Shown here: positions 1 through 8,667 of the stretch, piece after piece | Numbering within the stretch: the stretch's first letter is position 1 | Layout: each line of letters opens with the position of its first letter | Translations under genes and position numbers: made by a program | Notes under the pieces: model-generated | What the model was told of the DNA's origin: nothing | The model's input: the letters and a program-made list of their open reading frames with translations, nothing else | Databases searched by the model: none | Origin: Quinella sp. 1Q7 | GTDB taxonomy: Bacteria; Bacillota; Negativicutes; Selenomonadales; Selenomonadaceae | Assembly (NCBI GenBank): GCA_015206805.1 | Contig: JADEZP010000018.1 | Location: 1 to 32,532, forward strand | Direction: 5' to 3' | Length of the DNA stretch: 32,532 nucleotides

Positions 1-669
1 AGCCGCGTAGCCCCAATCGCGCCGCGCGTCCATGTTGCCGAGCGACAATTTATCCTGCACGCCCGCGCAGATTTTAGCGACGGCAAGCGTGATTTTCCGC
101 GTGACAAATTCCGTACCGCGTCGCGGCGACTCGTGATTGAACAGAATTCCGTTGCTCGCGAACATGCCGTAAGCCTCGCGATAATTGATGGTTATCCAGT
201 AGGCGTAAAGTTTCGCGGCGGCGTAGGGACTGCGCGGGTGAAAAGGCGTCGCCTCGGATTGCGGCGCGGTTTCGGGCAGTCCGCCGAAAAGCTCCGACGT
301 TGACGCCTGATAAAATTTCGCGTCGACTTTGCTTTGACGAATCGCCTCCAAAATTTTCAGCGTGCCGACGCCCGTAGCTTCCGCCGTGTATTCGGGCACC
401 TCGAACGATACGCCGACATGAGACTGCGCCGCCAAGTTGTAGACTTCGTTCGGCTGAATGTCGCGGATTAAATTCGTCAAGCTCAATGAGTCCGTCAAGT
501 CGCCGTAGTGCAAAAAAAATTTCGCGTCGTCAATGTGGGCAATGCGTTCGTTGCAGGGCGTGGAGTGTCGCCGAATCAGCCCGTGCACCTCGTAACCTTT
601 GCCAAGCAACAGTTCCGACAGATACGAGCCGTCTTGCCCAGTCACGCCCGTAATAATCGCGCGCTTCAT
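1..669 (-). CDS. gmd: GDP-mannose 4,6-dehydratase, 3' end outside window
   Basis: Reverse-strand translation from ATG (cat at 667-669): [37 protein letters not shown]..., GxxGxxG Rossmann motif and ..[34 protein letters not shown].. SDR signature (YxxxK). Absent from the ORF track because it runs off the edge. Confidence 0.93.
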   Translation of the reverse strand, partial: MKRAIITGVTGQDGSYLSELLLGKGYEVHGLIRRHSTPCNERIAHIDDAKFFLHYGDLTDSLSLTNLIRDIQPNEVYNLAAQSHVGVSFEVPEYTAEATGVGTLKILEAIRQSKVDAKFYQASTSELFGGLPETAPQSEATPFHPRSPYAAAKLYAYWITINYREAYGMFASNGILFNHESPRRGTEFVTRKITLAVAKICAGVQDKLSLGNMDARRDWGYAA

Positions 670-766
670 AAAATCGCCTCCGCTGAATCAATTCGCTACA
701 ATATATTTGACGCGCCGCACAAAGTCAATTAGAATTTCCGCGACAAAACTTTGGAAGGTTGATTCA

Positions 767-3148
767 ATGCATAAAGACGCATTCAAAACGCTGGAGTTCG
801 ATAAAATTTTGGCGCGACTTCGCGACTGCGCGACAAGTTCATTCGGCAAGGAGCTGGCTGAAAAACTTCGACCCGCCGACGACTTCGACAGCGTGCGCGA
901 AAGTCTGTCGCTCACGACGGAGGCTGTAAGAATTTTTGAGTTCGGCAGCCCGCCGCTCGGAGGATTCCGCGACGTGCGCGAAACGTTCAAGAAAATTTCG
1001 CTCGGAGCCGTCGCCGACGCGCCCGAATTGCTCGACGTGCTGTCGACGATGTACACCATGCGCGAAGTCAAAAAATTTTTCAAGGCAACCGACATTGACG
1101 CGCCGCAACTCAAATCACGCGCCGCCGAACTTGAAATTCTCGGCAACCTTGAGCGGCAACTCGACAACGCAATCGACGAACACGGCACCGTTCGCGACAC
1201 CGCAAGCGTCGAATTGCAAAGGATTCGCCGCGAACTTCGCACCGCTCAAAATCGTATCAAGAACGAAATTTTCAGCATCCTCCACGACAGCGGCAAGCAG
1301 AAATTTTTTCAAGACGCACTCGTCACCATGCGCGGCGAACGTTACGTTTTGCCCGTCAAACTCGAATACAAAGCGCAATTCCCCGGCATCGTCCACGATC
1401 AATCCGCGACGGGCGCGACGGTTTTCATTGAGCCTTTGAGCGTCGTCAATCTCAACAACAGCGTCAAACAGCTTGAGGCGGAGGAGCGGCACGAAGTCAT
1501 GCGAATCCTGCGCAACCTGACCGACGCCGTCCGAAAAAATCTTGACGCGCTCGAAGCCAACGTTCAAATTCTGGCGGACATCGATTTACTTTTCGCCAAG
1601 GCAAAACTCGCCCGCGACCTCAACGCCACGGAGCCCCTGCTCGAAAATTTCACGGACATAAAATCTGCGCGGCACCCGCTAATCCCGCCAAGTGCAGTCG
1701 TGCCCGTCGACATCAGACTCGGCGAAAATTTTTCGGTGCTTTTGGTTACGGGACCGAATACGGGCGGCAAAACCGTCTGCATGAAAACGCTCGGACTGCT
1801 CGCGCTCATGACGCAGTGCGGACTTTACATCCCCGCCGCAAGCGAATCGCGTATCGCCGTCTTTACGAACATCTTCGCGGACATTGGCGACGAACAATCG
1901 ATTGAACAGAGCCTGTCGACTTTTTCCGCGCACATGAAAAAAATAGTTACTATTCTTGCCGACGTGACCGCGACCGATTTGGTGTTGCTCGACGAAATTG
2001 GCGCGGGCACCGACCCTGACGAAGGCGCGGCGTTGGCGACGGCGATTTTGGAGCGACTGCTTGAAATCGGCGCGGCAACAATCGCGACGACGCATTATTC
2101 CGAGCTCAAGACGTTCGCTTACTCCACCGACGGAATCGAAAATGCTTGCGTGGAATTCGACGCCGAAACACTCCGCCCGACCTATCGCCTGCTAATCGGT
2201 CTGCCCGGCGCAAGCAACGCCTTTGCAATCAGCCGCCGATTGGGACTGCCGCAAAGTTTGATTCTGCGCGCGAAACAACTTATCACCGCCGACCACGCGA
2301 ACTTCGAGCAGGTCATTTCCCGCCTTGAAAATGAGCGCATGATTTTTGAGCAACGCAACGCCGAAATTTTTGAGCGGCAACAGGCGGCAATTCGGCACGA
2401 AAAAAAAATCGCCGAGATGCGCGACGAAATTGCCCGCACGAAAGGCGACATTATCCGCAAGGCACGTGAAAAATCCGCCGCGAAGTTGCGCGAAGTCAAG
2501 CGCGAGGCTGAAGAAATTATCGCCGCGCTCAAGGAGCAATTCGACGACGCGGGCGTCAAACGTCGGCAACAGGTCATTCAGCAGGCACGCGATAAAATTC
2601 GTGCGGCGGAGCTTGATTCGGCACCCGGTATCATCGCCGATAAATTCGTCGGCACGCGAATCGACAAGAAAAAAATTTTCGTCGGCGACACGGTTTACAT
2701 CAAGCCGCTCGATCAAAAAGGCACGGTGCTGTCAATCGAAAAGGACGGCGCGGAATTGTGCGTGCAAATCGGCGCAATGCGAACGACCGTTCGTCTCGAC
2801 GCGTGCAGATTCGTCAGCCACGGTACACAGGAACTTCAACCGCCTCCACCGCCCGCAACGAATCAAAATCGCGGCTCACTCGGCTTTCTGCAAAAGACGG
2901 CGACAGTCACGCGGAGCATTGACATTCGCGGCATGACGGTCAACGAGGCGGAGCAAGTTTGCGGCAAATTCATCGACGACGCGCAACTGTCGGGACTCAA
3001 ACAAATTCTGATTATCCACGGCAAAGGCACGGGCGCATTGCGGATTGGCGTGCACGATTATCTGCGCGGCAACGGCTCTGTCGCCGAATTCCGCTTCGCC
3101 GACCAAGACGAGGGCGGTACCGGCGCGACGCTCGTCACAATTAAATGA
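767..3148 (+). CDS. mutS2: Endonuclease MutS2 (MutS-family ATPase with C-terminal Smr domain)
   Basis: MHKDAFKTLEFDKILARL...; Walker A VTGPNTGGKTVCMKTLGL; DLVLLDEIGAGTDPDEGAAL; C-terminal Smr DIRGMTVNEAEQ..IIHGKGTGALR. Start assigned to ATG 767 after ggaagg rather than the ORF-track start at 599. Confidence 0.95.
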   Translation: MHKDAFKTLEFDKILARLRDCATSSFGKELAEKLRPADDFDSVRESLSLTTEAVRIFEFGSPPLGGFRDVRETFKKISLGAVADAPELLDVLSTMYTMREVKKFFKATDIDAPQLKSRAAELEILGNLERQLDNAIDEHGTVRDTASVELQRIRRELRTAQNRIKNEIFSILHDSGKQKFFQDALVTMRGERYVLPVKLEYKAQFPGIVHDQSATGATVFIEPLSVVNLNNSVKQLEAEERHEVMRILRNLTDAVRKNLDALEANVQILADIDLLFAKAKLARDLNATEPLLENFTDIKSARHPLIPPSAVVPVDIRLGENFSVLLVTGPNTGGKTVCMKTLGLLALMTQCGLYIPAASESRIAVFTNIFADIGDEQSIEQSLSTFSAHMKKIVTILADVTATDLVLLDEIGAGTDPDEGAALATAILERLLEIGAATIATTHYSELKTFAYSTDGIENACVEFDAETLRPTYRLLIGLPGASNAFAISRRLGLPQSLILRAKQLITADHANFEQVISRLENERMIFEQRNAEIFERQQAAIRHEKKIAEMRDEIARTKGDIIRKAREKSAAKLREVKREAEEIIAALKEQFDDAGVKRRQQVIQQARDKIRAAELDSAPGIIADKFVGTRIDKKKIFVGDTVYIKPLDQKGTVLSIEKDGAELCVQIGAMRTTVRLDACRFVSHGTQELQPPPPPATNQNRGSLGFLQKTATVTRSIDIRGMTVNEAEQVCGKFIDDAQLSGLKQILIIHGKGTGALRIGVHDYLRGNGSVAEFRFADQDEGGTGATLVTIK

Positions 3149-3261
3149 CACGTTTGCTACATGTCGAACACGGACGCGACGACGGTATAAGATATCGACC
3201 TTTCGATTGAGTAAATCCAAAAACTTTCCGACGGTTTGCAGAAATGGAAGGAGCAGATGTT

Positions 3262-4746
3262 ATGGCTGTGAAAAAAAATTCTAAATCCGACACTATTATC
3301 GCAGGCACGAGTAAGGCTGATTCAATCACGAACAGCGGTTCAAACGTCTCAATCAACGCGGGCAAAGGTAACGACTCTGTTCAAAATCTTAGTGGCTCAG
3401 ATAATTGGCATGATTACGTTAAACATGTTTTGATTAACGCCGGAGTCGGTAATGATTACGTCTGGAATGAAAGCAAATTGGTCACAATCAAAGGTGACAA
3501 CGGTAATGACGAAATTCATAATTATGGCGGCGGAAAGGTTATAGTCTATGGTGGAAATGGTAATGATTCGATCTCTAACAGTATTTATCAGCAGTTGAGG
3601 GGCAAAGAATGGATAACCCTTGGTTCAGCAGAAAATGTGACGTTAATTGGCGGAGCAGGTGACGATTCTATCACCAATAATGGACAAAACGTAACTATAG
3701 ACGGCGGAACGGGAAATGATACAATTCGGAACGCTGATTCATATGTTTCCATTGATAGCGGCAGCGGTTCCGACAAAATCGAAAACTCCGCCGGATTTGT
3801 TACAATCAACGCCGGTTCGGATGATGATTACATTTATAGTACCGGGCAAAATGCTTTAATTAACGCCGGAGCCGGTAACGACGCAATTTTTAACTATAAG
3901 ACAGATTATTGGGACAATGAAACTCAAACATTTAAACTTCATCACTTGCCTGACAATGTCTCAATAAACTCTGGCACAGGCAATGATTACATCGACAATC
4001 GCGGGAATAATGTATTATTTCAATATGCTTCAGGAGACGGTAACGACTTTATCAGCGGTTTCAATGCAACTTCGACGCTGTCAATCGGAAACGGCACGGG
4101 AACTTATTCGACGAAGATGAGCGGCGCGGATATGGTTGTGACGGTCGGCAAGGGCAAGATAACATTGAGCGGCGCGGCAAGCTTGGCGAGTGTCAACATT
4201 AACAGCGACATGATTCTGACAAACGCAAGTAAATCGCCCGTAACAATCGACTCTGCAATAAAAACGGTCAATGCCGCCTCTCGCACCAAAGCAGTAAAAG
4301 TAACGGGCAACGCGCTCGCCAATACGATCATCGGCGGCTCGAAGAACGATTCGCTTTATGGCGGCAACGGCAACGATTCGATTCTCGGCAATGCGGGCAA
4401 CGATAAACTCTACGGTCAAACGGGCAACGATATTCTCAAAGGCGGAGCCGGTAACGATACACTCACGGGCGGCGCGGGTAACGATTCGCTTTGGGGCGGT
4501 TCCGGAGCCGATGTTTTCTTGTATTCCGCCGGCGAGGGCAAAGATGTAATTTACGGTTTCGCCGATAACGATATGTTGAAGATAACGGGAGCGTTTTCCG
4601 CCGGTTACAGCGAGTCAAAGGACGAAGTGTATTTCAAAATCGGGAAAACGTCCAAAGCAATCACGCTATCGGATTTTTCGGCGAGTTCTTTCAATGTCAA
4701 TGGCGACATTTATCAAATTAGCGGAACAAAGCTTGTTAAGAAATGA
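3262..4746 (+). CDS. RTX-type (hemolysin-type calcium-binding repeat) protein, probably secreted
   Basis: Repeated GGxGNDxI/L nonapeptides (GGAGDDSITN, GGSKNDSLYGGNGNDSILGNAGNDKLYGQTGNDILKGGAGNDTLTGGAGNDSLWGGSGAD). SD ggaagg upstream of ATG 3262; no N-terminal signal peptide, as expected for type I secretion substrates. Confidence 0.88.
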   Translation: MAVKKNSKSDTIIAGTSKADSITNSGSNVSINAGKGNDSVQNLSGSDNWHDYVKHVLINAGVGNDYVWNESKLVTIKGDNGNDEIHNYGGGKVIVYGGNGNDSISNSIYQQLRGKEWITLGSAENVTLIGGAGDDSITNNGQNVTIDGGTGNDTIRNADSYVSIDSGSGSDKIENSAGFVTINAGSDDDYIYSTGQNALINAGAGNDAIFNYKTDYWDNETQTFKLHHLPDNVSINSGTGNDYIDNRGNNVLFQYASGDGNDFISGFNATSTLSIGNGTGTYSTKMSGADMVVTVGKGKITLSGAASLASVNINSDMILTNASKSPVTIDSAIKTVNAASRTKAVKVTGNALANTIIGGSKNDSLYGGNGNDSILGNAGNDKLYGQTGNDILKGGAGNDTLTGGAGNDSLWGGSGADVFLYSAGEGKDVIYGFADNDMLKITGAFSAGYSESKDEVYFKIGKTSKAITLSDFSASSFNVNGDIYQISGTKLVKK

Positions 4747-4773
4747 ATGCTTGAGCCAGACAGCTGAAATTAA

Positions 4774-4803
4774 GCCTTCGACGTAATGTCGGAGGTTTTT
4801 CAT
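4774..4803 (+). terminator. Rho-independent terminator after RTX gene
   Basis: CCTTCGAC-gtaat-GTCGGAGG followed by TTTTT. Confidence 0.7.
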
Positions 4804-4858
4804 TTGCGTTTACGTTGAATTTAGCATTTGAGCGATATATTTTTTCACCGACGAAAAA

Positions 4859-4896
4859 AGAACTCCCAAGTTCAACGCTTGAGAGTTTTTCAGTTG
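4859..4896 (-). terminator. Terminator downstream of epimerase gene (possibly bidirectional)
   Basis: AACTCcCAAG-ttcaacg-CTTGaGAGTT with flanking A and T tracts. Confidence 0.6.
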
Positions 4897-4921
4897 GGGG
4901 AAGTGGTTACTTGAGTGAAAG

Positions 4922-5560
4922 TTATTCGCCTTTGAGCAGGGCGGTTGATGCCCAAACGTCCGTTGACTTGTAAATCGCGGTGCCTGCGACCAAAATGTTC
5001 GCGCCCGCCTCACGCAGGGCTTGAGCATTGTCGATATTGACGCCGCCGTCAACTTCCAACAGACAGCCGTAATCGTTGTCGCGGATAATTTCGTGGAGCC
5101 GTTTGACTTTGTCGAGCGAATGTTTCAGCAACGGTTGACCTGCCGCGCCGGGAATTGCCGTCATAAGCAAGACGACGTCGACGTCGTACAAAAGTTCTTC
5201 GACCATGCAAAGCGGCGTCGCGGGATTGAGTGCGACACCCGCCTTTGAGCCCGCGCCCTTGATTTTGTGGACGACGCTTTGAGCTTGATCCGTCGCCTCA
5301 ATGTGGAACGTGATTAAGTCCGCGCCCGCTTTTGCGAAGTCTTCAATCTTGCGTTCGGGCTGAATCGTCATAAGGTGCGCTTCAAGGACGGCATCGGTTA
5401 CGGGACGCAAACTTTTCACGACATGCGCGCCGACGGTTATATCGGGCGAAAAAACTCCGTCGCCAACCTCAATGTGAATTTGCTCAACGCCCGCGTCAGT
5501 CACGTGCTTGACTTCGTCGGCAAGGTGAGCGAAGTCCGCCGACAATATCGATGCCGCCAA
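4922..5560 (-). CDS. Ribulose-phosphate 3-epimerase family protein, 5' end disrupted (native ATG apparently missing)
   Basis: AASILSADFAHLADEVKHVTDAGVEQIHIEVGDGVFSPDITVG...EVDGGVNIDNAQALREAGANILVAGTAIY, family motifs. In frame upstream reads TAA AAA ACG TTG GCG; no ATG or SD; the HNH cassette leader starts immediately upstream. Confidence 0.85.
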   Translation of the reverse strand: MAASILSADFAHLADEVKHVTDAGVEQIHIEVGDGVFSPDITVGAHVVKSLRPVTDAVLEAHLMTIQPERKIEDFAKAGADLITFHIEATDQAQSVVHKIKGAGSKAGVALNPATPLCMVEELLYDVDVVLLMTAIPGAAGQPLLKHSLDKVKRLHEIIRDNDYGCLLEVDGGVNIDNAQALREAGANILVAGTAIYKSTDVWASTALLKGE

Positions 5561-5570
5561 CGTTTTTTAT

Positions 5571-5693
5571 ATTGCGAAAGACGCTCCGACAAGTTACAAT
5601 GGTGACGTTCAATCAACCAAAGCCTGTCGAGGCGTCTTTCGTGCTCATTGTAGCGTTTCGCAGGCTGTTTGTCAAAAAGTTGGAGGCGTTACT
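5571..5693. promoter_or_regulatory. Cassette leader copy 1: convergent promoters plus inverted repeat
   Basis: Plus promoter TTGCGA(5572-5577)-17-TACAAT(5595-5600). Minus promoter TTGACA-17-TACAAT (complement of 5670-5675 and 5647-5652). Inverted repeat GAAAGACGCTCCGACA / TGTCGAGGCGTCTTTC. Confidence 0.7.
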
Positions 5694-6587
5694 ATGAAAC
5701 ATCGCGAGAAATTATTTGAGCTCCTGCGCGGCTGCGTCGAGACAGCGCAAGAATCGTTCGCCGTCGAGGAAATGATTCGCAAGGTCGAAGGCACCATGCC
5801 GCCGATTGAGACCGTCAGCGACACGCAAAAAATATTCTGCGGATTGAAATTCTACAAGAAAAAAAGCAACAATTACTGTTGCGCCGTCAGTTTACATCGT
5901 TTTATTTGGATGTATTTCAACGGCGAAATTCCCGACGGCTACGACGTTCATCATCGCGACTTCAATCACGACAACAACGACATCGCGAATCTTGAGCTCG
6001 TCACGAAGGAAGCTCATCAAAAAATTCACGCGGCAATTAAATCGACGCGCCGCCCCGAAAAAAAATCGACGTTCACCTGCGCGGTCTGCGGGCGCGAATA
6101 CGAAGCTGCCAATCGCGGCAACAACGCTTATTGCTCCGCCGAATGCAAGAAAAAGAGTCACCTTAAAACTCGTACATGTGAAATTTGTGGAAATGAATTT
6201 TCTGCAACAATCGGCAGTTCTCAAAAATTTTGCTCTGAATCTTGTTATCACCAATACCGTCAGCGGCGCGAAACTAAAAAATGCCCTGTTTGTGGCAAGG
6301 AGTTTAAAATTCATCCTTCGCGCAAAAAAATATACTGTTCAACTAAATGTTTCGCTTCAACCGTAAAACTGCGCGAATTCCGAACGTGTGCTTATTGCGG
6401 CAAGGAATTTTCTACACGAATCAACGGCGATCAAAGATTTTGTTCCGATGAATGTTCTCGCAATGCTCGTCGAGTACGTGAAATAAAAACTTGTCCGATT
6501 TGCGGAAAAATGTTTTCGACGGTCAAATCACGCGGCAATAAATATTGCTCGCCCAAGTGTTACCACGAATCACGACGGAAAAAATAG
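5694..6587 (+). CDS. HNH endonuclease with five C-terminal CxxC...CxxC zinc fingers (cassette 1)
   Basis: MKHREKLFELL...; HNH core FNGEIPDGYDVHHRDFNHDNNDIANLELVTKEAHQKIHA; fingers such as FTCAVCGREYEAANRGNNAYCSAEC and CEICGNEFSATIGSSQKFCSESC. SD ttggagg 8 nt before ATG. Confidence 0.88.
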   Translation: MKHREKLFELLRGCVETAQESFAVEEMIRKVEGTMPPIETVSDTQKIFCGLKFYKKKSNNYCCAVSLHRFIWMYFNGEIPDGYDVHHRDFNHDNNDIANLELVTKEAHQKIHAAIKSTRRPEKKSTFTCAVCGREYEAANRGNNAYCSAECKKKSHLKTRTCEICGNEFSATIGSSQKFCSESCYHQYRQRRETKKCPVCGKEFKIHPSRKKIYCSTKCFASTVKLREFRTCAYCGKEFSTRINGDQRFCSDECSRNARRVREIKTCPICGKMFSTVKSRGNKYCSPKCYHESRRKK

Positions 6588-6743
6588 TTTGTCGTCGTTT
6601 TGATCGCCGTCGCTGTCGTCAAATTTAATCGTGATGTGTCCGAGGTTCATCAAGTTCTTTTGGACTTCGCTGCCGACCTTGACGATTTTAAATTCGATGC
6701 CCGCGATTTTGTAGATGTCGCCGGGCTTAATCATGCCGGTGAG
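6588..6743 (-). pseudogene. Remnant of PTS glucitol/sorbitol IIA component (C-terminal part)
   Basis: Reverse strand: LTG-MIKPGDIYKIAGIEFKIVKVGSEVQKNLMNLGHITIKFDDSDGDQNDD. Resembles the GutA/SrlB C-terminal region (..GDxxxIxxxxYxVxxVGxxxxxNLxxLGHxTxxFD). In-frame TAA immediately upstream of LTG. Confidence 0.72.
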
Positions 6744-6899
6744 TTAAACGCTCGGCTGAAAATTTTCGTCTCAACATTGCGAAAGACGCTCCGACAAGTT
6801 ACAATGGTTACGTTAAATCCACCAAGTGCCTGTCGAGGCGTCTTTCATGTTTATTGTAACGTTTCGACAGCTGTTTGTCAAAAAGTTGGAGGCGTTACC
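6730..6899. promoter_or_regulatory. Cassette leader copy 2: left-end hairpin, convergent promoters, inverted repeat
   Basis: GCCGG..TCGGC hairpin then TGAAAATTTTCGTCTCAAC; plus promoter TTGCGA(6777-6782)-17-TACAAT(6800-6805); minus promoter TTGACA-17-TACAAT (complement 6876-6881 / 6853-6858); GAAAGACGCTCCGACA / TGTCGAGGCGTCTTTC. Confidence 0.7.
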
Positions 6900-7796
6900 A
6901 TGAAACATCGCGAAAAATTATTTGAACTGTTGCGCGGCTGTGTCGAGACGCCGCAAGAATCGTTCGCCGTCGAGGAAATGATTCGCAAAGTCGAAGGCAC
7001 CATGCCGCCGATTGAGACCGTCAGCGACACGCAAAAAATATTCTGCGGCTTCACGTTTTACAAGAATAATCACGGTCGTTGGGTCGGCTCGATAGGAATG
7101 CACCGCATGGTGTGGACGTATTTCAACGGCGAAATTCCCGACGGCTACGAAATTCATCATCGCGACTTCGATAAAGAGAATAACGACATTGCGAATCTTG
7201 AGCGCGTCACGAAAGATGCTCATCAAAAAATTCACGCGGAAAGCGAACGTCCACAAAAGAAATCGACGTTCACTTGCACAGCCTGCGGTCGCGAATACGA
7301 GGCAGTCAATCGAGGCAATAACAGTTACTGTTCGTCGAAATGCAGAAAGAACGCCAACCGCGAGCATGATAAAGTTGAGCGAATCTGTTCGGTTTGCGGA
7401 AAAATTTTTTCGACGGACAAGTACAAAGATACAAAATGCTGTTCAAAAAAATGTGCGGGCAAACTTCACGGAAATCAAGAAACGCGAATTTGTCCGACGT
7501 GCAGCAAAGCGTTTTCGACGTGCGCGTCAGGCGGTCGCAAGTATTGTTCAATCGAATGTTTTGCCGAATCAATGCGAAAAAGCGATACGCGACAATGTCT
7601 TTGTTGCGGAAAGGAGTTTACGACTTTTATCAACAGTCCGCAAAAATTTTGTTCACGCGAATGCTTTTATAACAGTCGACATAAACGCGAAACTAAAACT
7701 TGCCCGATTTGCGGAAAAATTTTCGTCGCGTTCCCATGTGCAAAAAGAATTTTTTGTTCGCGTGAATGCTACGCTGTCTCAAAACGCAGAAAATAA
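6900..7796 (+). CDS. HNH endonuclease with five C-terminal zinc fingers (cassette 2)
   Basis: MKHREKLFELLRGCVETPQESFAVEEMIRKVEG...; FNGEIPDGYEIHHRDFDKENNDIANLERVTKDAHQKIHA; five CxxC...CxxC modules. ATG 6900 preferred over ORF-track start 6600 because the conserved SD and N-terminus begin here. Confidence 0.88.
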   Translation: MKHREKLFELLRGCVETPQESFAVEEMIRKVEGTMPPIETVSDTQKIFCGFTFYKNNHGRWVGSIGMHRMVWTYFNGEIPDGYEIHHRDFDKENNDIANLERVTKDAHQKIHAESERPQKKSTFTCTACGREYEAVNRGNNSYCSSKCRKNANREHDKVERICSVCGKIFSTDKYKDTKCCSKKCAGKLHGNQETRICPTCSKAFSTCASGGRKYCSIECFAESMRKSDTRQCLCCGKEFTTFINSPQKFCSRECFYNSRHKRETKTCPICGKIFVAFPCAKRIFCSRECYAVSKRRK

Positions 7797-7799
7797 TTT

Positions 7800-8204
7800 C
7801 TGTTGAGCCTTCATCGTATGGTGTGGACTTGCTGCAACGGCGAAATTCCCGACGGTTACGACATTCACCACAAAGACTTCGACAAGAACAACAATGACAT
7901 CTCGAACTTGGAGGCGTTGCCAAAAGCCGTACACATGCGAATTCACGCCCGGCAAAACGGCTTGAAGACCCGCAAGAATCGCGGCAAGTTTATCTGCGTG
8001 AATTGCGGGCGCGAATACGAAGCCGCCGATAACGGGCACAATCTTTACTGCTCGAAAAAATGCCTCGAAGCTTATAAAAAATTTGTCTTGTATGCGGAAA
8101 CGCGAACTTGTGCAAATTGCGGCAAGGAATTTTCGGCGTATAAGTATGGTCACCAAAAATTTTGCTGTCACGAATGCTCCATCGAATTCCGCCGCAGTCA
8201 ATGA
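7800..8204 (+). pseudogene. 5'-truncated HNH endonuclease with two zinc fingers (cassette 3 remnant)
   Basis: Begins inside the conserved region: SLHRMVWTCCNGEIPDGYDIHHKDFDKNNNDISNLEALPKAVHMRIHA...; lacks the ~70-aa N-terminal module and leader; joined directly to the end of cassette 2. Confidence 0.8.
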
Positions 8205-8415
8205 CGACGACCAGAATTTCATCGTCGGGAACGCGCGTTTTGAAGCCGTCGACGAGTTCACAGCCCGTCATTTCCGCCAACGTCTGCGCGACCTTCGACA
8301 TGACGCCGCCCGTGATGTTGACGATTTTGTTACGTTTACCGTCGGGAATGAGCGTCAAAGGTCCGCCGAAGCCGCCGCTGCCCGCCTTAACGACAACCGC
8401 TTTATAATCAGCCAT
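8205..8415 (-). pseudogene. Remnant of PTS glucitol/sorbitol IIB component (N-terminal part)
   Basis: MADYKAVVVKAGSGGFGGPLTLIPDGKRNKIVNITGGVMSKVAQTLAEMTGCELVDGFKTRVPDDEILVVVIDCGG, resembling the SrlE/GutE N-terminus; reading then runs into antisense HNH sequence. Confidence 0.78.
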
Positions 8416-8427
8416 GTTACTCACCTC

Positions 8428-8667
8428 TTAAGCAGATTTGAGCTGTTTGCTCAACGAAATGCCCTGTTGCTTTTGGACGTAAGCCGTGCAGAAGTCCGTG
8501 ACTCGGCTACGAATGAAATTGATTACGATACCGATAAGCAGATAGTGCAGTGCAAGGTCGACGTGATTCAGTCCGAGCGTCGTTATGCCGTTTGCAATGC
8601 CGAGATAAACGAACAGCTCACCGGGATTGATGTGCGGGAACAGTCCGTTGAGCGTGTGGCAACAACT
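8428..8667 (-). pseudogene. Remnant of PTS glucitol/sorbitol IIC component (C-terminal part)
   Basis: Reverse strand: [79 protein letters not shown]. Very close to the remembered SrlA C-terminal region (..[21 protein letters not shown]..). N-terminal part missing; in-frame TGA upstream. Confidence 0.82.

Noticed and set aside
688-3220. Many long antisense and alternate-frame ORFs over mutS2 (e.g. 688-1242 -, 936-1439 +, 2192-2716 -)
   Set aside because: Translations lack family motifs and overlap a confident gene; GC-rich codon bias opens alternate frames throughout this window.
6600-6899. N-terminal extension of the cassette 2 HNH ORF (start 6600)
   Set aside because: It translates the antisense PTS IIA remnant and the leader; conserved SD and MKHREKLFELL start lie at 6900. 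The same applies to 8688-8843 for cassette 4.
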